Shown here: one piece after another, positions 57,681-64,000 of the stretch
Numbering within the stretch: the stretch's first letter is position 1
Layout of the letters: each line of letters starts with the position of its first letter
Position numbers and translations under genes: made by a program
Assembly (NCBI GenBank): GCA_945643635.1
Contig: CALZFC010000057.1
Coordinates: 1,232,501-1,296,500, forward strand
Direction: 5' to 3'
Length of the DNA stretch: 64,000 nt
Source: Allodiplogaster sudhausi
Lineage: Eukaryota > Nematoda > Chromadorea > Rhabditida > Diplogasteridae
Notes under the pieces: model-generated
Databases searched by the model: none
What the model was told of the DNA's origin: nothing
Seen by the model: the letters and a program-made list of their open reading frames with translations, nothing else

Positions 57681-58250
57681 CTGTCATCTCAATTATACCC
57701 GCTCTTTACTTCGTGTTTCTCTCTCTTGATCTATAGATTTCCCTTTTTCTCTCTTTTTCATAGTTTTTCTCTCTATATATATATATTTCTCGCTGCGCGA
57801 GCGTCTTCTCTTCGTTTCAATTAATATTATTTTAATAACAGAATCCGAGGACAGCGATAAATGCAACGAACCATTCCTTCATCAATGTATCCAAAGTGTT
57901 TGAATGAAAACCACAGGAATGACAACAGAAACTAATTCGGGTGGGTATATAATAAAATGACTGCAAAAAAATTGTTCATTTTATGCCGTTGTCCTTTACC
58001 ATGTTATATTTTGTAATACTTATATATTTAACTAATAAAATAAATATAATGATTATTTCTTAAACATTTGCCCCGTGGCCATCAATGTACTCGACGGGAA
58101 TCAAATTACATATGAAACTGGCGCCGGGCCTTGGCCATTGTAAAATGAAAATACGGTAACACCAGGTTAATTATTGAATATGTCAGACTGTTGCATTTCG
58201 CTCTCTCCAATTGTTGAAAAAGTTTATAAATCAGGCATGATTATAACTAT
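57681..58250. other. AT-rich DNA with Rh intron 11-like sequence
   Basis: Contains ccaaagtgtttgaatgaaaa (compare 17690 in Rh intron 11). No gene. Confidence 0.5.
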
Positions 58251-58345
58251 TTTTCAACACCCTTGCAAGAGGGGGGCACTATTAGATGGGGGGGGGTTCT
58301 AATAGAGGGAGGGGCACTAATAGAGAAAATACGTAATTACATACC
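58250..58345. mobile_element. MITE-like G-rich fragment
   Basis: G runs with tctaatagagg motifs ending tagagaaaatacg, the same terminal sequence as the element at 15951-16097, here as a half or rearranged copy. Confidence 0.45.
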
Positions 58346-58359
58346 GTAATCTAATTTTT

Positions 58360-58425
58360 AAAATATTTATTGGTGGTGTTAAAAACAAGGTTAATAACTA
58401 TATTTTTGAGAGAGAGAGAGAGCGC

Positions 58426-58461
<36 letters not shown>

Positions 58462-59150
58462 ACAATACAAATAATATATGTACATTGCAACATTTTTGTC
58501 AGCTCCGTACTGAAAACATTCACTCCTTCTCTCTCTCTCTCTCTTTCTTTCTCTATCTCCCTCTCTCACTTTCAATCACTCTCTCTGTCCCTCTTCTCTC
58601 TTTTACTCCATATCGCTCTCCCTCTCCTTCTTTCTCCCTCCCTATCTTTTCCTCTCTCCGTTTCTCCCTCCGTCTCAATTTCTCTCCCCCCTCCTCTCGC
58701 TGTCCCTCTCTCCTTCATGAATTACTATTTGATTACTAATTTTTCTGCAGCTTTTGTGCTACAATTACCAGCTATTTTTTCCAATTTTTTGTAAGAATTC
58801 AAGTTAGCGAAAATGTGTTAAGAGGTGGTTTGCGTAAGCAAAGTTAATAAATTAACATGCGAAGAAAATTAAGAAGATGATGATTGCTCCTTATTGATGT
58901 GAGATGTGATTATAAATAATAATAATGAAAAGAACCACGAAAAGCTTTAGCATGTGCACGTGGGTCGACGCGTATTAGTACAATTCTATCTATTATTTTA
59001 TCAATTCAAATCGATTTATTCAAAGGGTTAGTGGAATCCGTCTTTTGCAATGCGTCGTCGGCATTTTATGTGGGAAGTTGGTGAAATCTATCTTATGAAT
59101 TATTAATTATTTCGCGGTCAAATCAATAAAATTGCCTCTTATATTTAGCT
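58360..59150 (+). repeat. Family D interspersed repeat, copy D3
   Basis: Same order as D1: aaaacaaggttaataac, GA block, aacaatacaaa, CT block (58525-58715), family A core (58815-58875), and a shortened end with gttggtgaaatctatcttat. Confidence 0.8.
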
Positions 59151-59353
59151 TTCGGACTAAAAGGAAGTCTCCGGCGAATGTTTGGCAAAGCAATTCAAAA
59201 TAGGCATTTGAACCATGAAGTGTCCCACACGGAAGGGACTCTAGCGGCCACTGGCTAAAATATGCCTAGTTCTCTACCCGTCACTTTTTCGGAAGGCTGT
59301 GAACCTCTCATTTCAGTGCTGCTTCCCTTGCACTCTCTCCACAGAAATTTGTG

Positions 59354-60358
59354 GTCAAAAAGTTGCATAGGGAGCCAACGTGTTGAGAAAAATCCGACCA
59401 ATGTCGGTTGCGCTTCGATATACACACTTCCAAGGTTACCCTCTACGTCTTTGCTGTACACACATCATTTTTCAAAATGGCTGGAGTTGGCGTTCTTGAT
59501 GCGATCGAGCGATGCAAAATAGGAGGGTGCTAAGATCTACAGTAGCTAATTCTCTACCCGTGAGATTTAAATTGACTATAATTCTGGGATGATAAGATGA
59601 TATTCATTAAAACTTTCTCTATCTACATAGGTTTTACGATGAGACGAACTGATCCATGCTTAAAAAACGATATGTTAATTATTCGCCGGAGACCTCCTTT
59701 AAGCAAGAATTTTAAGAGAACTAGAGAGAGAGAGAGAGAGACAAAGAGTTTTGTCCCGCTCTCCTCTCTTCCTTTCTCTCTCCATCTTTCTGTTCGTCCT
59801 TCAAAAAATACTGAAAATGGTGGACTTTGAATGGCTATGATGGCGAGAGAAATAGTCAAAAAGTTGCATAGGGAGCCAACGTGTTGAGAAAAATCCGACC
59901 AATGTCGGTTGCGCTTCGATATGCACACTTCCAAGGTTACTCTCGACGGCTTTGCTGTACACACATCATTTTTCAAAATGGCTGGAGTTGGCGTTCTTGA
60001 TGCGATCGAGCGATGCAAAATAGGAGGGTGCTAAGATCTACAGTAGCTAATTCTCTACCCGTGAGATTTAAATTGACTATAATTCTGGGATGATAAGATG
60101 ATATTCATTAAAACTTTCTCTATCTACATAGGTTTTACGATGAGACGAACTGATCCATGCTTAAAAAACGATATGTTAATTATTCGCCGGAGACCTCCTT
60201 TAAGCAAGAATTTTAAGAGAACTAGAGAGAGAGAGAGAGAGAGAGACAAAGAGTTTTGTCCCTCTCTCCTCTCTTCCTTTCTCTCTCCATCTTTCTGTTC
60301 GTCCTTCAAAAAATACTGAAAATGGTGGACTTTGAATGGCTATGATGGCGAGAGAAAT
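59354..60358 (+). repeat. 501-bp tandem duplication
   Basis: Unit 1 (59354-59854) and unit 2 (59855-60358) both run from gtcaaaaagttgcataggg to ggcgagagaaatag, differing mainly in GA length and a few bases. The unit contains a recurring 48-codon frame (MIFIKTFSIYIGFTMRR) that runs into the GA tract and is unsupported as a gene. Confidence 0.95.
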
Positions 60359-60477
60359 AGAGATACCGAGTGTGAGCGAGATAGAGATAGAGAATAAGAG
60401 TAGAGAGCGAACACCAAAGAGAAAGAGAGACAGAGAAAGAGAGAGAAAGAAAGTGGGCGAGAGAGAGAGATGTAGAT

Positions 60478-60606
60478 CCCACGTAATAAATACGTAGTCG
60501 CCCGGCGTCTCGAAGTAATCGCCGTCGAGAAATGCTCTCGCTGCTCCTTCTTCGACAAGGCAACGAAGACGTGCACGATGAGAGAGCCAGAGGAGTCGTT
60601 GATGTG
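60478..60606 (-). pseudogene. Chimeric Rh fragment: exon 5 fused to exon 11
   Basis: On the minus strand INDSSGSLIVHVFVALSKKE (Rh exon 5 with an internal loss) is followed without an intron by LDGDYFETPGDYVFIT (exon 11). The junction is inside both exons, not at splice sites, so it arose by DNA rearrangement, not retroposition. A CT tract precedes it, as in the original exon 5. Confidence 0.85.
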
Positions 60607-60765
60607 GGGGGGGAGAGAGAGAGAGAAAGGAAGAGTGATGAAGAGAGAAGGAGAGAAAAAGGGAGAGAGAGGATGGGCAGAGGGGAGTGAGAGAGAGAGA
60701 GAGTGAGGGAGAGAGAGACAGAGGTGGAGAGAGGGAGAGAGTGAGGGAGAGAGAGGGAGGGAAGT
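60607..60765 (+). repeat. (GA)n tract
   Basis: GA/GGGAGA-rich tract. On the minus strand it is the CT tract leading into the broken exon 5 copy. Confidence 0.9.
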
Positions 60766-60779
60766 GGAGGTTCCCATAA

Positions 60780-61600
60780 CGTGTGCGAACGAAACTCATA
60801 AGATGATTTTTCTTCGCTGTCGAACATTTTTAGTTACAAAAAGAGCGCAAAAGCAACAAATAGATTTATTTTGTGCATACCGTGATTTACTCTTGCATTT
60901 TTAACCATTGGGCATATTGGAAGTCTCTTCAAACGCTGAACTCCTCTCGAACACAAATGCAAATGGCGCATTTCATGCAATTGAAAGTTTGTTTTAAAAT
61001 GTATAAAAAAGAAAAATAATTTTTCATTTTTCCATTTATTATTAAGAAAACAACAAGGAGAAAACATTAAAATCCATTTAGTTTAGAAAATTTTATTGAC
61101 TAGATGTATAAAATAACGTGAGTTGTTGATAATGTTTTTTTTTTTTTGCTTACAAACAGGCAATAATTTTTTAAAGGGTAACGTACACTTTTAAAAGATT
61201 TATTGATGAATGATTTTGTTCTTCTATATTCATTTTCTTTGTGCACAACGATTCTCAAGAAGGAGAAAAAAAGATGCAGGTACGCTGTGGTTTGCTAGGG
61301 CAATGTTTCTATAAATGCAGCATAGAAAATTCATAAGTTGATTGGTGTTCGGAACCGATGCGAAAATTGAATGTTAATTTTAATTTCATGAAAATTTAAT
61401 GTCATTTCATCTTACATATAACCGTTGGATGTTATTAATAGAGATAACCAAATTTTAAATATATTTATAAAATGTTGGAAAAAAAAAGTTGAAAAAATAT
61501 TTTTTTTTAAAAAGGAAACAGAAAAGATCTTTCTCTCTCTCTCACATTTCAGTTAACACTTTCTTTACGTTGTGTGTTTTGCGTACCATATTTTCTCTCT
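60780..61600. other. AT-rich DNA with a family A element
   Basis: A family A element at about 61110-61345, core degraded (gcaggtacgctgtggtttgc). No gene. Confidence 0.55.
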
Positions 61601-61772
61601 CTTCCTCACAATCGTTTCCTCACTCCTCCTTCCTCTCCCTCCCTATCTCTCTTTCTTTCTTTCTCTCTCTCTCTCTGCTTCTCCCTCTCTATCCCTCTCT
61701 CATCCCTCTCCCTCCTCTCCTCCCTCTCTCCCTCTCCATCTCCCCCCCCCCCTCCATCCTCTCCTCCTTCTC

Positions 61773-61950
61773 CCCTGCCATGGCTGCTCCCTCCAACCAC
61801 GACGAGGCGTAGCAAACGGGCGCGCAGCTGCTCGCATTCCCCGCCGTCCTCGTCTCGTCCGTCTGAGTGGTGGCAGCACTGGTTTCAATTTCCCGCCCAA
61901 ATGTGCATTCAAATTTTTCGAATTCTATCTTTAAAAAACTCTTCCATGAA
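61773..61950 (+). pseudogene. Rh exon 10 copy, frameshifted
   Basis: ccatggctgctccctccaac continues through gcgcagctgctcgcattccc to gtccgtctgagtgg. It has a TAG after DEA, a base missing in the LSGG region and a changed block (attcccc). Intron 10-like sequence follows. A CT tract (61600-61770) precedes it. Confidence 0.87.
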
Positions 61951-62379
61951 AATTATCGCAACTTGTTTCTGTCACCCTCTATTTTCTCTCTCATATCTCC
62001 CCTGAATAGCTATTACATGTACATTCAGTGGACAGTTTTTCATGTTTGCTTTGCGATGTAAATGAAAATAAAGATAATTTTGGACTACTATTACTATGAG
62101 ATCACTTCTTCACGAATCATTAAAAAAGAAGACGACTTCAAGTAAACATATTAAACTTTCAAATAATGATAAAAAGGCAGCAACAGGAGGATAACTTCAC
62201 TTTTAGCAAAACAGATAATAATGTTTTTTACTTGTACTATTGCCTGGACTCCAATTCATCTACTTTATAACAATTCGTAAATCATTGAAAACAACTTTTC
62301 ATTTTAACTTTGTGAGGTAGTTGAGATTAAAAAAAATATAGTCTAACTTTCATAACAATGTGAACGCATGTATTATGAG

Positions 62380-62885
62380 ACATAAAAAAAGAAGATGAGA
62401 AGTAAAAACTAAAAACATAAATAATAAGCCGGCAATATATGTTTCGTTTTTACTTTGCGATTTGGAAAGAAATTATTAGTTTAAATTTTTTACAACTGAA
62501 ATGACAAGAAAAAAAGAGTAGAAAACAAATATTTAAAGAACTCGGCAACAGGTGGATCACATTCACATAGTTTCTGTAAAACAGCGTATCGAGTGCAAAC
62601 TGTGGTGAGAGGGTGATATCAAACTCCATGGTACGAATTGTTAACAATGAACAGCTAAATGTTAGCTCACGAATTATTAACTATTATGTTCAAATCAATT
62701 TGTAATTATACATTTCGTGGTTGTAAGCTCTCTTTCTCCCTCCCCCTCCCTCTCCATCCTCTCCCTCCTCTCAACTTCCCTGGCTGCTCCCTCCAACCAC
62801 GACGAGGCGTGACAAGCGGGCGCGCAGCTGCTCGCACTCGCCGCCGTCTTCGTCTCGTCCGTCCAGAGTGGCAGCAGCACTGGTC
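62380..62885 (+). repeat. Duplicated block, copy 2, with broken Rh exon 10
   Basis: Second copy of 52330-52860. Its Rh exon 10 fragment (about 62781-62882) lost the ATG (ccctggctgctccc) and has TGA after DEA, but keeps the LALAAV region and ends gcagcactggt, after which a CT/(TA)n run replaces intron 10. Confidence 0.85.
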
Positions 62886-63190
62886 TCCCTCTCTTTCGCT
62901 CTCTCTATCTATATATATATATATATCTCCTTCAGGTGCAAAGCAACTGTAACCAAAGGTAAAAAATATAGAAAACAAACTCGTTTTTCACAGGTCCTTG
63001 AACTTCTAAAAGGCAAATATCTACCGAATAATCGGTAAGCTTTTAAATTAAAGACATTTTTTAAAGTTTTTTTTTCAAAAATTAACTTATATGTACATTA
63101 TTATCGCTAACATACAATGAAATCAGTGAAAATCACGATTGTGTCTGTTTCATTTTTAATCACTCATTCATCGCTTAGAAGAAGAAGTTG
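62886..63190. other. AT-rich DNA
   Basis: A short CT and (TA)n run at 62886-62930, then AT-rich DNA without visible features. Confidence 0.5.
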
Positions 63191-63612
63191 AATCGCCATC
63201 ACTTCTTCTTTGCAGATTTTGTCTTGAATTCGCTCACGTAAACCACCTATTACTCAATTTATTATTTTCTCTTGCATGCAAAAGGTCTTTTTTGAATAAA
63301 AAGAAGCAAGAGAAAAATAATAATAAAAAGTCAATGGCGAAAACCCACTTCACGGTCCCCCTTCCCTAGCATTAATTGTAAGACCGTTCGGTGCAAGTGT
63401 CAATAGCCCACCTCTGGTATGTCGAAAACCAGGCAAGGGCACAATATTTGGCTTGCGTCAGGCTCTTGAGAACATCAAATTCTAGTTCACGGTCTTTTCT
63501 TCGCTCTGGGTCAGGGTCAATCATCCACCACCCCCCCCCCCCCCCCCAAATAACCAGTCATGGCGAAGATGTCAGAGTGATAGACGCTAATTTTTCGAAG
63601 GAAATCCATCTG
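63190..63612 (-). pseudogene. Rh fragment: end of exon 5 plus intron 5, inverted
   Basis: On the minus strand, after a CT tract and ctccag, a shortened exon reads MDFLRKISVYHSDIFAMTG, matching the end of Rh exon 5 (SVYHSDIFAMIG) with most of the exon lost. Intron-like DNA follows: a G run, a ccgtgaacta segment and a family A core (63215-63260), in the same order as Rh intron 5. Confidence 0.85.
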
Positions 63613-63619
63613 GAGAGGG

Positions 63620-63625
63620 GGGAGT

Positions 63626-63673
<48 letters not shown>

Positions 63674-63802
63674 GAGGGAGAGAGGCAGAGAGAGAGAGAG
63701 AGGGAGGGGCAGAAAGATTGGGAGAGGAGAGAAGGAGTGGGAGAGATTGAGAGACAGGGAGAGAGATAATGGGGAGAGAGGAGGAGGTACATACATACAT
63801 AG

Positions 63803-63847
<45 letters not shown>

Positions 63848-64000
63848 AAGGGGGAGAGGGGATGACACGGATAGAGAGAGAGAGAGAGAGAGAAAAGGGA
63901 GAGAGGAAAGGGGGAGCGAGAGAGAAGGAGATAGGGAGAAAGCAAGAGCAGCTACGGAGGGGTAGAGAGACAGATAGGATGAGGGAGAGAGAAAGAGGGA
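63620..64000 (+). repeat. Long (GA)n tract at the window end
   Basis: About 380 bp GA/GGGAGA-rich tract with a short acat repeat at 63788. It is the CT tract upstream of the inverted Rh fragment and continues past the window. Confidence 0.95.

Noticed and set aside
59597..59830. 77-codon frame repeated in both 501-bp units
   Set aside because: It is the same DNA duplicated, runs into a GA tract, has no splice support and matches no family.

Overview
The window is invertebrate nuclear DNA. Genes are split by many introns with GT-AG ends, intergenic DNA is AT-rich, and (GA)n/(CT)n tracts are unusually dense. Nothing bacterial is present (no operons, CRISPR, rRNA or ribosome binding sites). A Rhesus-type ammonium transporter, a galectin and Merlin, Tc5/pogo-like and Jockey/CR1-like mobile elements point to a metazoan. 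A nematode or other ecdysozoan fits the pogo/Tc5 element and the TTTTCAG-type acceptors, but the sequence alone does not fix the phylum.

Layout. 0-11 kb: low-gene DNA with GA/CT tracts and several phase-consistent candidate exons (2.38-3.66, 6.37-7.85 and 10.3-10.73 kb) of one or more unrecognised, possibly membrane, proteins. 11.25-18.71 kb: a complete 12-exon Rh ammonium transporter gene, 450 codons plus stop, with every exon phase agreeing. 18.7-23.8 kb: interspersed repeats, weak candidate exons and a second copy of the Rh terminal exon. 23.8-31.8 kb: a galectin gene on the minus strand (six exons found). Its exons 3-4 lie in one arm of a 1.7-kb inverted duplication, and a dead pogo/Tc5-like transposon sits between the arms. 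32.5 kb: a near-perfect 39-bp hairpin. 32.8-34.4 kb: a Merlin transposon with recognisable terminal inverted repeats. 35.27-47.67 kb: about 25-26 exons of a roughly 766-residue protein with three divergent Myb/SANT-like repeats and a charged tail. Its last two exons are tandemly duplicated. 49-64 kb: an accessory zone of interspersed repeats, a degenerate LINE and at least seven broken fragments of the Rh gene on both strands.

The most distinctive signal is where the (GA)n and (CT)n blocks lie. In the Rh gene, and partly in the Myb-like gene, GA tracts follow 5' splice sites and CT tracts run into 3' splice sites. Some introns are therefore self-complementary from end to end. The second theme is repeated copying of Rh sequence, giving a graveyard of Rh exons about 35-45 kb downstream of the intact gene. 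The intact genes do not form a pathway: ammonium transport, beta-galactoside binding and probable DNA binding are separate functions.
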